The notes under the pieces: model-generated
Database searches by the model: none
Seen by the model: the letters and a program-made list of their open reading frames with translations, nothing else
Told to the model about the DNA's origin: nothing
NCBI RefSeq assembly: GCF_001555965.1
Contig: NZ_LSHX01000018.1
Location: forward strand, 8,513-72,512
Direction of reading: 5' to 3'
DNA from: Sphingomonas sp. CCH21-G11
GTDB taxonomy: Bacteria > Pseudomonadota > Alphaproteobacteria > Sphingomonadales > Sphingomonadaceae
Length of the DNA: 64,000 nt
Program-made: the position numbers and the translations under genes
In this document: positions 47,075 through 56,624 of the stretch, in pieces
How positions within the stretch are numbered: position 1 is the stretch's first letter
How the letters are laid out: each line of letters opens with the position of its first letter

Positions 47075-47880
47075 TGAATGAACTCGCCACCCCGCTCGCC
47101 GCGCCCGCGCTGCGCAACGCGCCGCACACCAAGATGGCGGCGCGCGACGTCAACGTCCATTACGGGTCGACCCACGCGATCAAGGGCGTGTCGATCGACA
47201 TCGACATGGAGAATGTGACCGCGTTCATCGGCCCGTCGGGCTGCGGCAAGTCGACCTTTCTGCGCTGCCTCAACCGCATGAACGACACGATCCCGATCGC
47301 GCGGGTTGACGGCGAGATCACGCTGGAGGGCGAGAACATCTATTCCCCCGCGATGGACGTGGTGCAACTGCGCGCGCGTGTCGGCATGGTGTTCCAGAAG
47401 CCCAACCCGTTCCCGAAGTCGATTTATGAGAACATCGCCTATGGCCCGCGCATCCATGGCCTGGCCCCGGGCAAGGCCGACATGGACCGCATCGTCGAAC
47501 AGTCGCTGCGTCGCGCGGGGTTGTGGGACGAGGTCAAGGACCGGCTGAACGACAGCGGCACCGCGCTGTCGGGCGGCCAGCAACAGCGGCTGTGCATCGC
47601 GCGCGCCATCGCGGTCGATCCCGAAGTCATCCTGATGGACGAGCCCTGTTCGGCGCTCGACCCGATCGCCACCGCCAAGATCGAGGAGCTGATCCACGAG
47701 CTGCGCGGCAAGTACGCGATCGTCATCGTGACGCACAACATGCAGCAGGCCGCGCGGGTGTCGCAGCGGACCGCCTTCTTTCACCTCGGCAACCTCGTCG
47801 AATATGGCGTGACGTCGGAAATCTTCACCAATCCTCGCGAAGAGCGGACCAAGGATTATATCACTGGCCGTTATGGCTAA
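47074..47880 (+). CDS. pstB: Phosphate ABC transporter ATP-binding protein
   Basis: ATPase of the Pst importer (268 aa): Walker [11 protein letters not shown]-loop [11 protein letters not shown], signature [14 protein letters not shown], Walker [13 protein letters not shown] and the H-loop histidine in VTHNMQQ. All motifs are intact. phoU begins within its last codons. Confidence 0.97.
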   Translation: MNELATPLAAPALRNAPHTKMAARDVNVHYGSTHAIKGVSIDIDMENVTAFIGPSGCGKSTFLRCLNRMNDTIPIARVDGEITLEGENIYSPAMDVVQLRARVGMVFQKPNPFPKSIYENIAYGPRIHGLAPGKADMDRIVEQSLRRAGLWDEVKDRLNDSGTALSGGQQQRLCIARAIAVDPEVILMDEPCSALDPIATAKIEELIHELRGKYAIVIVTHNMQQAARVSQRTAFFHLGNLVEYGVTSEIFTNPREERTKDYITGRYG

Positions 47881-48586
47881 GGCGGGGTTGCGTAGCGTGA
47901 GCGAGCATACGGTCAAGATTTTCGACGACGAGCTGGGCGAGCTGCGCGGGCTGGTCGCGCAGATGGGCGGGCTGGCCGAAGCCGCGATCGGCGCGGCGAT
48001 GGAGGCGCTGGTCCAGCACGACGCCGCTGCCGCGCAGCGCGTCGTCGACGGCGACAAGCGCATCGACGCGCTCGAGCACGAGATCGAGCGGCTGGTGATC
48101 CGTCTGATCGCGCTGCGCGCGCCGATGGCCGACGACCTGCGAGAGATCGTGGCGGCGATGAAGATCGCCGGGGTCATGGAGCGCGTCGGCGACCATGCCA
48201 AGAACATCGCCAAGCGCGTGACCGCGATGGAGGACAACCGCCATATCGAGCCGCTGTCGGTGCTGCCGGCGATGGCGATCGTGGCGAGCGAGATGCTGCA
48301 CGACGTGCTCGACGCCTTTGCCGCGCGCGATGCGCAAGCCGCGATGGATGTCTGCGAGCGCGACCGCGCGGTCGACGATTTCTACAACAGCATCTTCCGC
48401 GCGCTCGTCACCTTCATGATGGAAAATCCAAAGAGCATCAGCCAGGCCGCGCACCTGTTGTTCATCGCCAAGAATCTGGAACGGATCGGCGATCAGGCGA
48501 CCAACGTTGCCGAGATGGTCTATTATGCGGCGACCGGCGATCACATGGCCGAACGCGAGCGCATCGAGACGGTCGCCGATCAGTGA
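47873..48586 (+). CDS. phoU: Phosphate-signalling accessory protein PhoU
   Basis: Two three-helix PhoU repeats (237 aa) that restrain PhoR when phosphate is plentiful. The metal-cluster motifs [13 protein letters not shown] and [13 protein letters not shown] appear once per repeat. The ATG lies inside the pstB 3-prime end; phoB follows 28 bases later. Confidence 0.96.
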   Translation: MAKAGLRSVSEHTVKIFDDELGELRGLVAQMGGLAEAAIGAAMEALVQHDAAAAQRVVDGDKRIDALEHEIERLVIRLIALRAPMADDLREIVAAMKIAGVMERVGDHAKNIAKRVTAMEDNRHIEPLSVLPAMAIVASEMLHDVLDAFAARDAQAAMDVCERDRAVDDFYNSIFRALVTFMMENPKSISQAAHLLFIAKNLERIGDQATNVAEMVYYAATGDHMAERERIETVADQ

Positions 48587-48614
48587 GCACGACCGAAGGA
48601 CAAGGGTGGAACAT

Positions 48615-49307
48615 ATGGCGCGGGTGAAGATGCTGCTGGTCGAGGACGACGCGGCGCTGGCCGAGCTGCTGATCTGGCATTTCAAGCGGGAAGATTTCGA
48701 GGTCAAGCAGACCCCCGACGGCGAGGAAGCGCTGCTGCTCGCCAAGGAAGCGACGCCCGATATCGTCCTGCTCGACTGGATGGTCGAGGGGCTTTCAGGG
48801 ATCGAGGTCTGCCGCCGGCTGCGCCGGATGCCGGAGACCGCCAACGTCCCGATCATCATGCTGACCGCGCGCGGCGAAGAGGAGGACCGGGTCCGTGGCC
48901 TCGAAACCGGCGCGGACGATTACGTCACCAAGCCGTTTTCGCCGCGCGAGCTGGTCGCGCGCGTCGGCGCGGTGCTGCGTCGCGTCCGTCCCGCGCTGGC
49001 GGGAGAGCAGCTGACCTATGCCGATATCGAGATGGACACGGTCGGCCACAAGGTCCGGCGCGGCGGCGAAGTCGTGCCGCTCGGTCCCACCGAATTCCGG
49101 TTGCTCAAGCATTTCCTCGAGCATCCGGGCTGGGTGTTCAGCCGCGAGCGCCTGCTCGACGCGGTGTGGGGGCATGACAGCGACATCGAAAGCCGCACCG
49201 TCGACGTGCATATCCGCCGGCTGCGCAAGGCGATCAACCGCGGCAACCGGCCCGACATCATCCGCACCGTCCGCTCCGCCGGCTACGCGCTCGATTCGGG
49301 CGCCTGA
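48615..49307 (+). CDS. phoB: Phosphate-regulon response regulator PhoB
   Basis: OmpR-type regulator (230 aa): receiver domain with acidic D11-D12, phosphoacceptor D54 (VLLDWMVEGL) and the switch lysine in DDYVTKPFSPREL, then a winged helix domain (LGPTEFRLLKHFLEHPGWVF, RTVDVHIRRLRKAI). It should bind the Pho boxes at 43200 and 15723. Last gene of the cluster. Confidence 0.96.
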   Translation: MARVKMLLVEDDAALAELLIWHFKREDFEVKQTPDGEEALLLAKEATPDIVLLDWMVEGLSGIEVCRRLRRMPETANVPIIMLTARGEEEDRVRGLETGADDYVTKPFSPRELVARVGAVLRRVRPALAGEQLTYADIEMDTVGHKVRRGGEVVPLGPTEFRLLKHFLEHPGWVFSRERLLDAVWGHDSDIESRTVDVHIRRLRKAINRGNRPDIIRTVRSAGYALDSGA

Positions 49308-49350
49308 GCGCCAGCAGGTGCCGCTGGGTCGGGCGTCGGAAGCACCAAAC

Positions 49351-49448
49351 CCGCTCATCCTGAGTAGGGGCTGAGCTTGGCGAAGCCTGTCCTGAGCGCC
49401 TGTCTTGGCAGGCAGTCGAAGGGCTCAGCGGCTACCCAGGATGAGCGG
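49351..49448. repeat. REP/BIME-like element, type B copy 2
   Basis: A 98-base element sharing the outer arms and most inner bases with 24519-24614; the right outer arm has one change. The inner hairpin is different (GCCTG-tcttgg-CAGGC versus GACGCCGC-tg-GCGGCGTC) but still self-complementary. It lies downstream of phoB and before the small exported protein gene. Confidence 0.85.
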
Positions 49449-49551
49449 GTCAATGGGGTGCGATCAGACCATGAGGGATAAAATTCCCGCGCGGATCGTT
49501 CCTCCTTTCGCGTGCGCTCGATTGCGCGCCTGTATGCGTAGGAGGAACACC

Positions 49552-49953
49552 ATGAAACTCATCGCCCTTGCCGCGGCGCTTGCGGTCAGTGCGCCCGCGT
49601 TGGCGCAGACCATGCCGCAGACCCCCACCCAACAGCCGACGACACCGACTGCCCCCGCTCCAGACGCGGGGATGACCGCGCCCGCGCAGGAGCCGATGGC
49701 CCAGCAGCCGATGAACGGCCCGACCGCATCAACATCGCCGATGACGCCCGCACCCGCCGCCGATGCGGCCGATCCGGCAGGCGGCTATATGCCGTCCGGC
49801 CCGGCGCTGCAGGGCACGCCTCAACCGGGCGCGAAGGTGATCGTGCAGCAGTCGGTCAGCCCCGACCAGGCGTTCCCCGCGCCCGCCCCGATGGAGAAAT
49901 ATCCGCTGTGCAAGCGCGGCCAGTACGACAATTGCCGCCAGCGTGGCGGCTGA
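49552..49953 (+). CDS. Small Pro/Ala/Met-rich exported protein
   Basis: A 133-residue protein with a clear Sec signal (MKLIALAAALAVSAPALAQ), then a low-complexity Pro/Thr/Gln/Met region, and a short conserved-looking C-terminus with two cysteines (MEKYPLCKRGQYDNCRQRGG). An ideal AGGAGG ribosome-binding site precedes the ATG. No family recognised. Probably periplasmic or envelope-associated; it is the only gene between the type B repeat and a perfect hairpin. Confidence 0.75.
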   Translation: MKLIALAAALAVSAPALAQTMPQTPTQQPTTPTAPAPDAGMTAPAQEPMAQQPMNGPTASTSPMTPAPAADAADPAGGYMPSGPALQGTPQPGAKVIVQQSVSPDQAFPAPAPMEKYPLCKRGQYDNCRQRGG

Positions 49954-49977
49954 TTGCCGGCCCCGGATGCGTGGTTC

Positions 49978-50010
49978 GGATGCACGGCCCGGATGCCGGG
50001 CCGTGCATCC
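49978..50010 (+). terminator. Perfect hairpin after the Pro-rich exported protein
   Basis: 15-base perfect stem GGATGCACGGCCCGG / CCGGGCCGTGCATCC with a 3-base loop, 24 bases after the stop codon. No T-tract follows. Confidence 0.55.
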
Positions 50011-50084
50011 CGTAACGGATTTGACGAACCGCCTGCCTCACGTCACCACTCGCGCCAACTGAACTGCGCGAGAGGACGACGCCC

Positions 50085-50984
50085 ATGACCATCCGTTTCG
50101 ACAACCAGGTTGCCATCGTCACCGGGGCGGGCGGCGGCCTGGGGCGCGCCTATGCGCTCGAACTGGCGCGGCGCGGCGCGAAGGTGGTCGTCAACGATCT
50201 CGGCGTGGCGCGTGACGGCACTGGGCACAGCGACGCCGCGCTGAAGGTGGTCGAGGAGATCGTCGCGCTGGGCGGCGAAGCGATCGCGAACGGGGGCAGC
50301 GTCACCGATTACGACCAGATGGCCGCGATGGTCGCCGAAACCTGCGACCGCTGGGGCGGCGTCCACATCCTGATCAACAACGCCGGCGTCTTGCGCGACA
50401 AGAGCTTCGCCAAGATGGAGCCGGCCGATTTTCGCTTCGTCGTCGACGTGCACCTGAACGGTTCGGCGCATTGCACCAAGGCGGTGTGGGAAACGATGCG
50501 CGCGCAGAATTACGGCCGCATCCTGATGACCGCGTCGTCGACCGGCCTGTTCGGCAATTTCGGCCAGGCGAATTACGGCGCCGCCAAGCTCGGCCTCGCC
50601 GGCCTGACCAAGACGCTCTATCTCGAAGGGGCGAAGAACAACATCCGCGTCAACACGATCGCGCCCGTTGCGGGCACGCGCATGACCCAGGACATTTTTC
50701 CCGAAGCCGCGTTCGACGCGTTCAACCCAGACGCCGTTGTCCCCGCCGCGCTCTATCTGGTCAGCCAGGATGCGCCGACCAACGCGATCGTCGGCGCGGG
50801 CGCGGGCGTGTTCCAGGCGAGTTATGTCACGCTCACCCGCGGCATCAGGCTGGCGGGCGAAGATCTGACCCCCGAGGGCGTCGCCGCGCACTGGGGTGCG
50901 ATCACCGACCGCACGGGCGAGATCGTGCCCCAGTCGGGCAGCGAGCAGGCGCAGTCGATCTTTGCGCGGCTGGCGGGCAATTGA
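50085..50984 (+). CDS. Short-chain dehydrogenase, 3-hydroxyacyl-CoA dehydrogenase type
   Basis: A 299-residue SDR enzyme: NAD(P) motif VTGAGGGLGRAYA, NNAG (INNAGVLRDKSF), and catalytic Ser-Tyr-Lys (TASSTGLFGNFGQANYGAAK). It closely resembles the dehydrogenase domain of peroxisomal multifunctional enzyme type 2, including the RDKSFAKMEPADF block and a C-terminal extension beyond the minimal SDR. Likely substrate: a 3-hydroxyacyl-CoA. Stand-alone gene with no other beta-oxidation genes in sight. Confidence 0.88.
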   Translation: MTIRFDNQVAIVTGAGGGLGRAYALELARRGAKVVVNDLGVARDGTGHSDAALKVVEEIVALGGEAIANGGSVTDYDQMAAMVAETCDRWGGVHILINNAGVLRDKSFAKMEPADFRFVVDVHLNGSAHCTKAVWETMRAQNYGRILMTASSTGLFGNFGQANYGAAKLGLAGLTKTLYLEGAKNNIRVNTIAPVAGTRMTQDIFPEAAFDAFNPDAVVPAALYLVSQDAPTNAIVGAGAGVFQASYVTLTRGIRLAGEDLTPEGVAAHWGAITDRTGEIVPQSGSEQAQSIFARLAGN

Positions 50985-51022
50985 GGGTCCGGCCAGGAAA
51001 AAAAGCCCGGCCACCTTCTCAT

Positions 51023-51052
51023 CGTCACCCCGGCCTTGTGCCGGGGGGCGAC
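51023..51052. repeat. Single type A REP unit
   Basis: CGTCACCCCGGCcttgtGCCGGGGGGCGAC: one 30-base unit with a 7-base stem, related to the arms at 1399-1480 and 17107-17187, downstream of the SDR gene. With no second arm nearby it may act as a terminator-like hairpin. Confidence 0.7.
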
Positions 51053-51198
51053 AGAAGAACTTGGCTGAAGTTCGTGAAAGCCTCCATTTTCCGCTTAGAC
51101 TCAGCATATGCGGCCAAAACCTTCGCCCGCACGAGCTGTATTGCCTGATTAAGACACCTCTGGCATGATCGCTTCCGCACACGAAGGAGGAAGAGGCC

Positions 51199-52230
51199 AT
51201 GTACAGCGAGTCCGATCTGGACAATGCCGTGGAGGCGGGGGTGGTCCCGCGCGAAACGGCGACCGCGTTTCGCAACCATGTCGCGTCGCTGCGGCTGGCG
51301 CCGACCGTCGATGAAGAACATTTCCGGCTGCTGACCGGTTTCAACGATATCTTCGTCGCCATCGCCCTTGTGCTGGTCCTGTTCGCGATCGGTCAGGTCG
51401 GCCAGTCGATCACGCCGGCGCTCGGCGGGGTCGGCGTGGCGGGCGCGGCGTGGTTCCTGGCCGAATATTTCACGCGCAAACGGCGCATGGCGCTGCCCAG
51501 CATTCTGCTGCTGCTCGCCTTTGCCGGCGGGGTCGGCGGTGCGCTGGTCGGCGCGCTGGCCACGCTCAACCCCGACCTGCCCGACCGCCTCGACGCGGCG
51601 ATCGGGGCGGGCATCGCGCTGATCACGGCTGGTGCGACCTACATCCATTGGCGGCGCTTCATGGTGCCGATCACGGTCGCCGCCGGTGCGGTCGCGCTGG
51701 CCGCCACCGCGATCGGGCTGGTTTTCTCGGCATTTCCGGACATGGGCGCGCGCGCCTGGCCGCTCGTCCTGATCGGCGGCCTTGCGATCTTCGCGCTGGC
51801 GATGCGCTGGGACATGAGCGACCGCGAACGCCGCACCCGCCGTTCCGACGTCGCGTTCTGGCTGCATCTCGCCGCCGCGCCGATGATCGCGCATCCGATC
51901 TTCCAGATGCTGGGCGTGTTCGACGGCGATGTCGGCGTGCCCGTCGCCATGATCGTGTTCGCGCTCTACATCCTGTTCGCGATCGTCGCGCTCGCCGTCG
52001 ACCGCCGCGCGCTGCTCGTCTCGTCGCTCGCCTATGTGCTGTATGCGCTCTACGCGTTGTTCCGCAGCGCGGGCGCGGTCGAGCTGGGTACCGCGTTCAC
52101 CGGGCTGGTGATCGGGTCGGCGCTGCTCACCCTGTCCGCATTCTGGCAGCCGATGCGGCGGCTGGTGGTCGCCCGGCTGGGCAGCCTGAGCCACACCCTG
52201 CCACCCACCCAGATGCCGGCGCGCGCCTGA
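51199..52230 (+). CDS. Polytopic membrane protein of unknown function
   Basis: A 343-residue integral membrane protein. A soluble N-terminus of about 45 residues (MYSESDLDNAVEAGVV to VDEEHFRLLTGF) precedes roughly ten hydrophobic helices in pairs (for example IFVAIALVLVLFAIG, ILLLLAFAGGVGGALV, ALYILFAIVALAV). The N-terminal HFRLLTGFNDIF segment before the first helix recalls DUF2157-like membrane proteins, but this is only a resemblance. A strong AAGGAGG ribosome-binding site precedes the ATG. No neighbours suggest a role. Confidence 0.8.
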   Translation: MYSESDLDNAVEAGVVPRETATAFRNHVASLRLAPTVDEEHFRLLTGFNDIFVAIALVLVLFAIGQVGQSITPALGGVGVAGAAWFLAEYFTRKRRMALPSILLLLAFAGGVGGALVGALATLNPDLPDRLDAAIGAGIALITAGATYIHWRRFMVPITVAAGAVALAATAIGLVFSAFPDMGARAWPLVLIGGLAIFALAMRWDMSDRERRTRRSDVAFWLHLAAAPMIAHPIFQMLGVFDGDVGVPVAMIVFALYILFAIVALAVDRRALLVSSLAYVLYALYALFRSAGAVELGTAFTGLVIGSALLTLSAFWQPMRRLVVARLGSLSHTLPPTQMPARA

Positions 52231-52278
52231 ACGCGCGATCATCGGGTGTTGCTCGCGGGCTGATCGGCGACGTGCCGG

Positions 52279-52620
52279 TCAGCCCGCGACCAGTTTGACC
52301 AGTCGCCGCTCGATCGGTGCCAGCACCGGGCCCAGTTCGTGCCCGCGCTTCAGCACCGCGCCACCTTCGGCGATCAGCGCCCATTGTCCCTGGCGCTGGC
52401 GCAGCGCCGGACGCTTCTCGATCCGGAATTCAGGGCGTTCGGCGGCGCGGCGAAAGGCGGCGAACATCGCCACCTCCGCATCGAGCCGCATCGCATAGTC
52501 GCGCCAATGGCCGGCCGCGACCATCCGACCATAGAGATCGAGGATGCGGGCAAGCTCGGCGCGTTCGAACCCGACCTGCCCGGGCACCCGCGCGGCGGGA
52601 AACGGCGTGACGATTCCCAT
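52279..52620 (-). CDS. DUF2794 protein
   Basis: A 113-residue soluble protein matching the alphaproteobacterial DUF2794 pattern (VGFERAELARILDLYGRMVA, WRDYAMRLDAEVAMFAAFRR, and a basic C-terminus APIERRLVKLVAG). Function unknown. Its ATG overlaps the cysE stop (TGATG), so it is co-translated with the serine acetyltransferase. Confidence 0.82.
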   Translation of the reverse strand: MGIVTPFPAARVPGQVGFERAELARILDLYGRMVAAGHWRDYAMRLDAEVAMFAAFRRAAERPEFRIEKRPALRQRQGQWALIAEGGAVLKRGHELGPVLAPIERRLVKLVAG

Positions 52621-53306
52621 CAGCCGTGGTCGCGCCGCTCCGCCTGGCCGCGTTCGGCCATCGCTTCGTCCAGCCGCTTGCGCAGCGTCTCGATCTCGCA
52701 GCGCAACAGTTCCAGCTTTTGCGTCTGGGGATCGTACATTTCGCTGCACGGCGTGCCGTACGGCATGAAGTCGCGCTGATAGGTCGCCGCTTCGACCAGG
52801 GTCGGCTTGGCCGGAATGCCGACCATCGTCGCGCCTTCGGGCACGTCCTTGGTCACGACCGCATTGGCCCCGATTCGCGCGCGCGCGCCGACCGTGATCG
52901 GCCCCAGGACCTGTGCGCCCGCCCCGATGATCGCGCCGTCGAGGATGGTCGGATGGCGCTTGCCGCCCTCGCCGGCGACCGGGTTGGCACCGCCCAGCGT
53001 GACGTTCTGGTACATGGTGACGTCGTCGCCGATCTCGGCGGTTTCGCCGATCACGCTGAACCCGTGTTCGATGAAGAAATTGCGGCCGATCGTCGCGCCG
53101 GGATGGATATCGATCGCGGTCAGAAAGCGGGAAAAATGATTGACCACCCGCGCCAGGAAAAACAGCCGGGCGCGATACAGGCGGTGCGCGACGCGGTGCA
53201 GCGCCATCGCCCACACGCCCGGATACAGCAGGATTTCGGCCCGGGATCGCGGCGCCGGATCGCGGGCCTTGATCGATTCCAGATACTCGCTCAACCGCCG
53301 CAACAT
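52620..53306 (-). CDS. cysE: Serine O-acetyltransferase
   Basis: First committed enzyme of cysteine synthesis (228 aa). The short N-terminal helical region ([17 protein letters not shown]) and left-handed beta-helix with hexapeptide repeats ([49 protein letters not shown]) are typical of the short EpsC/CysE type. A basic/acidic coiled tail ends the protein. It is divergent from a TauE/SafE-type transporter. Confidence 0.94.
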   Translation of the reverse strand: MLRRLSEYLESIKARDPAPRSRAEILLYPGVWAMALHRVAHRLYRARLFFLARVVNHFSRFLTAIDIHPGATIGRNFFIEHGFSVIGETAEIGDDVTMYQNVTLGGANPVAGEGGKRHPTILDGAIIGAGAQVLGPITVGARARIGANAVVTKDVPEGATMVGIPAKPTLVEAATYQRDFMPYGTPCSEMYDPQTQKLELLRCEIETLRKRLDEAMAERGQAERRDHG

Positions 53307-53465
53307 GGCGCGTCCCCCTGTTCGATCCGCTAATTTAGGCGTGCAGTCGCCCGATTTCCAGACACATGGCGGCATGGCTTGCACGCACTAAACTCGATCT
53401 ATGTTGTCGGGTATGGCAGTTTCGGGAAGAAGCGCACGGTTGGTGCCGGAAGGATGGCGGTGTTG

Positions 53466-54218
53466 ATGGGATTTGACATTGCCGGCCTCCTTCCCTTCAT
53501 CGCGGTCGGCTTTGCCGCGCAGATGGTCGACGGCGCGCTGGGCATGGCGTTCGGCGCGATTTCGACGACGCTGATGGTCAGCCTGCTCGGGGTGCCGCCG
53601 TCGCGCGCCTCTTCGGCCGTCCATCTGGTCGAAATGTTCACGACCGCTGCGTCGGGTATCAGCCATATCGTCCAGCGCAACGTCGACTGGCGCCTGTTTG
53701 CCCGGCTGGTCATTCCGGGCGTGGTGGGCGGGGTGATCGGCGCCTATGTGCTGGTCAAGGTCGGCTCGGGGGCGCGGCCGTTCGTCATGGCCTATCTTGC
53801 CGGGATCGGCCTCTACCTGATCTTCCGTGCCTTTGGCGCGCCGCCCCGGCCACGCCAGCCGCGCGTCATCGCGCCGCTCGGGCTGGTCGGCGGCTTTCTG
53901 GACGCGGCGGGCGGCGGCGGATGGGGGCCGGTGGTCACGTCCAACCTGCTGGTTCAGGGCGCGAGCCCGCGCATGACGATCGGCACCGTCAACACGGCGG
54001 AGTTCGTGCTCACCACCGCGATCTCGATCACCTTCCTGATCACGCTGGGGATCGAGGCGTTCACCCAGGCGACGATCGGCGTGATGATCGGCGGGATCGC
54101 GGCGGCGCCGCTGGGGGCGATGCTGGTCAAGCGCGTCCGCCCGCGCTTCCTGCTCGGGCTGGTCGGCGTCGTCCTGACCGCCACCAGTGCGCTCAGCCTC
54201 TACGCCGCCCTCGCCTGA
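53466..54218 (+). CDS. TauE/SafE-family anion exporter
   Basis: A 250-residue membrane protein with seven to eight helices and the family pattern GFAAQMVDGALGMAFGAIST near the N-terminus and GLVGGFLDAAGGGGWGPVVT at the start of the second half. Family members move sulfite, sulfoacetate or related organosulfur anions. Being back to back with cysE supports a sulfur role. Start is uncertain: the ATG at 53454 (MAVLM) has a ribosome-binding site too close; this one has AAGGA 11 bases upstream. Confidence 0.88.
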   Translation: MGFDIAGLLPFIAVGFAAQMVDGALGMAFGAISTTLMVSLLGVPPSRASSAVHLVEMFTTAASGISHIVQRNVDWRLFARLVIPGVVGGVIGAYVLVKVGSGARPFVMAYLAGIGLYLIFRAFGAPPRPRQPRVIAPLGLVGGFLDAAGGGGWGPVVTSNLLVQGASPRMTIGTVNTAEFVLTTAISITFLITLGIEAFTQATIGVMIGGIAAAPLGAMLVKRVRPRFLLGLVGVVLTATSALSLYAALA

Positions 54219-54231
54219 CCGATTCCGACGT

Positions 54232-54753
54232 TCAGACCGCGACGGCGTGAACCGTCGCGACCGCCTTCATGACGGAGGCGATGCGCACCGCATTCTGGAT
54301 CGTCTCCGCGGTCGTGCCGGCGCGCTTCAGCACCTGCTCGTGCGCGTCGATGCACTTGCCGCAGCCGTTCATGGCACTGACCGCCAGGCTGAACAGCTCG
54401 AAATCGACCTTGTCGATCCCCGGCGCGCCGATGACGTTCATGCGCAGCCGCGCGGGCAGGTTGGCATATTCCTGGTTCCCGGCGAGGTGAGTGAACCGGT
54501 AATAGACGTTGTTCATCGCCATCACCGCCGCCGCGGCCCGCGCGGCATTGGCCGCCTCGGGGGTCAGCTTGCCGGCCGCCTCGGCCTCGGTCGCGTCGAC
54601 CAGCGGCTTGTGTCCGCTGCCATGGGCGCAAGCCAGCAACAGGCCGTATTTCTTCTGATCGTCGAGCGTCGCCTCGTTCAGCAGGGATCCGACATTCAGG
54701 CGGATGTCCTTGGCGAAATCGGGCAGCGTCGCGGCAAAATCCTTGAGCGACAT
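54232..54753 (-). CDS. ahpD: Alkyl hydroperoxide reductase AhpD-type carboxymuconolactone decarboxylase fold protein
   Basis: A 173-residue all-helical protein with the CXXC pair C131/C134 in MNGCGKCIDAHE and the proton-relay histidine H138. AhpD reduces the peroxiredoxin AhpC, often through lipoamide. It follows ahpC on the same strand after 158 bases, the only electron donor gene for AhpC here since no ahpF is visible. Confidence 0.94.
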   Translation of the reverse strand: MSLKDFAATLPDFAKDIRLNVGSLLNEATLDDQKKYGLLLACAHGSGHKPLVDATEAEAAGKLTPEAANAARAAAAVMAMNNVYYRFTHLAGNQEYANLPARLRMNVIGAPGIDKVDFELFSLAVSAMNGCGKCIDAHEQVLKRAGTTAETIQNAVRIASVMKAVATVHAVAV

Positions 54754-54911
54754 CGGTCAGTCTCCGGTCAAATGACTCCCGCGCCCGGCAACGTCGGTGC
54801 CGGGACGGGAAGCGGTAAGGGACGATAGCTGGAAAGGGTAAAGCAGGGCGCGACCCGGCGGGAGGGAGGAGGAGCCGGCCGGATCGCGCCCTTTGGCAGG
54901 GGTAGGAACGC

Positions 54912-55457
54912 TTACGCCGCGGGGCGCAGCAGTTCCTCGCCCTTGTTCCAGTTGCACGGACACAGTTCGTCAGTCTGCAGCGCGTCGAGCACGCGCAGCG
55001 TTTCCTGCGGGTTGCGCCCGACGTTCAGGCCATTGACCGTCACGTGCTGGATAATGTTGTCCGGATCGATGATGAAGGTCGCGCGGAACGCGACATGCTC
55101 GTCCTTGTCGACGATGCCGAGCGCATCGGCAAGGACGCGGCCATTGTCGGCGATCCACGGGAAATCGGCCTTGGCCAGATCCTCGTCCGACCGACGCCAC
55201 GCAAAGTGGACATGCGCGGTGTCGGTCGACGCGCCGATCAGCACGGCGTCACGATCCTCGAAATCGGCCTTGAGGCCGGCATAGCCGACGATCTCGGTCG
55301 GGCATACGAACGTGAAGTCCTTCGGCCAGTAGAACAGCACCTTCCACTTGCCCGGAAAGGCGGTGGTGAGATCGATCGTCTCGCCCGCGGGCAGCGCGTC
55401 GGTGCCCTGCTGGACCGGCAAGATGAACTGCGGGAGCTTGTCGCCAACGGTCAACAT
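54912..55457 (-). CDS. ahpC: Peroxiredoxin AhpC
   Basis: A 181-residue peroxiredoxin that reduces peroxides. Peroxidatic C52 lies in FTFVCPTEIVG; C166 and C168 near the end (DELCPCNWN) give the resolving cysteine. GGAGG precedes the ATG. Divergent from oxyR with about 156 bases between starts, so peroxide induction by OxyR is expected. Confidence 0.95.
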   Translation of the reverse strand: MLTVGDKLPQFILPVQQGTDALPAGETIDLTTAFPGKWKVLFYWPKDFTFVCPTEIVGYAGLKADFEDRDAVLIGASTDTAHVHFAWRRSDEDLAKADFPWIADNGRVLADALGIVDKDEHVAFRATFIIDPDNIIQHVTVNGLNVGRNPQETLRVLDALQTDELCPCNWNKGEELLRPAA

Positions 55458-55535
55458 CGAAAAATCCTCCAAAATAGTGATCCAGCGCGAATGACCGGCA
55501 TCGCCTCGCTGCGTCGCCGCATTCATGCTGCATTG

Positions 55536-55568
55536 CGATATAGGTCACTCGGCTCAGTGTTCAAATCG
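55536..55568. promoter_or_regulatory. Candidate OxyR/LysR-type site between ahpC and oxyR
   Basis: A dyad CACT-N6-AGTG (55546-55559) is flanked by CGAT and ATCG at similar distance. It lies in the ahpC-oxyR gap and fits a LysR-type T-N11-A geometry loosely. It does not match the E. coli OxyR consensus well, so this is a weak call. Confidence 0.3.
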
Positions 55569-55613
55569 TTTATTTTCTGGAGATTGATTGACGCAGGCGA
55601 TAAATGGGTCGGC

Positions 55614-56516
55614 ATGAGCACCTCCTATCTGCCGACGTTGAAACAGCTCCAATATCTGGTCGCATTGCGCGACGCGGGGCATTTCGGCCGCGCCGCCGAA
55701 ACCTGCTTCGTCACGCAATCGACGCTGTCGGCCGGCATCCGGGAGCTGGAGACGCTGATCGGCATAGTGCTGGTCGAGCGCACGCGCCGGGTCGTGCGGT
55801 TCACCCCGCTGGGCGACGCGATCGTCGACAAGGCGCGCAAGGTGCTGCGCGAGGCGGAAGAACTGAGCGACATGGCGCGCGCGGCCGGCAAGCCATTGTC
55901 GGGCGACATGCGCATGAGCGTCATTCCCACGATCGCGCCGTTCATGCTGCCCCGCATCCTGCCGCGGCTGCGCGCCGACTATCCCGACCTCAAGCTGTTC
56001 CTGCGCGAGGAGCCGAGTGCGGCGGCGTGCGAGGGGCTGGCGCATGGCCGTACCGACTGCGTCCTGCTCGCGCTGCCCTATGTCTGCGGCGATGTCGAGG
56101 TCGCGCCGCTGTTCGACGACCATCTCTATGTCGCCTTTCCTGGCGGCGAACCGACGACGCCCACCGGTCCGGTGGTCGCGGAGGATATCGACGAGACCCG
56201 CCTCCTGCTGCTGGAGGACGGCCATTGCCTGAAAGATCATGCGCTGGCCGCGTGCAACCATCCCGAACTGCGCGGTCAGGCGACGATGCTCGGGACCTCG
56301 TTGCACACCATCGTCCAGATGGTCGACAATGGCCTGGGCGTCACGATGCTGCCCAAGATGGCGGTCGATGCCGGCATCCTGGCGCACACCCGCGTCGTTG
56401 CCCGACCGCTCCATTCGGAGCGCGCGACCCGCAGCATCGCGCTGATCTGGCGCAGGGCGAGCCCGCGCGAGCGCGATTTTCGCCTGCTGGCCGGCGTGCT
56501 CGCCGCGCTGCGCTGA
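55614..56516 (+). CDS. oxyR: Hydrogen-peroxide-sensing LysR regulator OxyR
   Basis: A 300-residue LysR-type regulator: N-terminal winged HTH (LKQLQYLVALRDAGHFGRAA, TQSTLSAGIRELE) and a substrate-like sensor domain. C205 and C214 in EDGHCLKDHALAAC are spaced nine residues apart, exactly as the redox pair C199/C208 of E. coli OxyR. The start MSTSYLPTLK is taken from the conserved N-terminus; the longer upstream frame is discarded. Divergent from ahpC. Confidence 0.95.
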   Translation: MSTSYLPTLKQLQYLVALRDAGHFGRAAETCFVTQSTLSAGIRELETLIGIVLVERTRRVVRFTPLGDAIVDKARKVLREAEELSDMARAAGKPLSGDMRMSVIPTIAPFMLPRILPRLRADYPDLKLFLREEPSAAACEGLAHGRTDCVLLALPYVCGDVEVAPLFDDHLYVAFPGGEPTTPTGPVVAEDIDETRLLLLEDGHCLKDHALAACNHPELRGQATMLGTSLHTIVQMVDNGLGVTMLPKMAVDAGILAHTRVVARPLHSERATRSIALIWRRASPRERDFRLLAGVLAALR

Positions 56517-56530
56517 AACAAAAACCGGGT

Positions 56531-56568
56531 CGGGCGACGAAACCAACCAGCCTTTCGCCCGTATTTTT
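56531..56568 (+). terminator. Bulged terminator after oxyR
   Basis: Stem CGGG(cga)CGAAA / TTTCGCCCG with a 10-base loop and a 3-base bulge, followed by TATTTTT, 14 bases after the stop. Confidence 0.5.
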
Positions 56569-56624
56569 ACAGCGCGTCAAACGCGGTTCCCTTTTCAATC
56601 ACCGAAATGTCCGGAGTATCGCCC

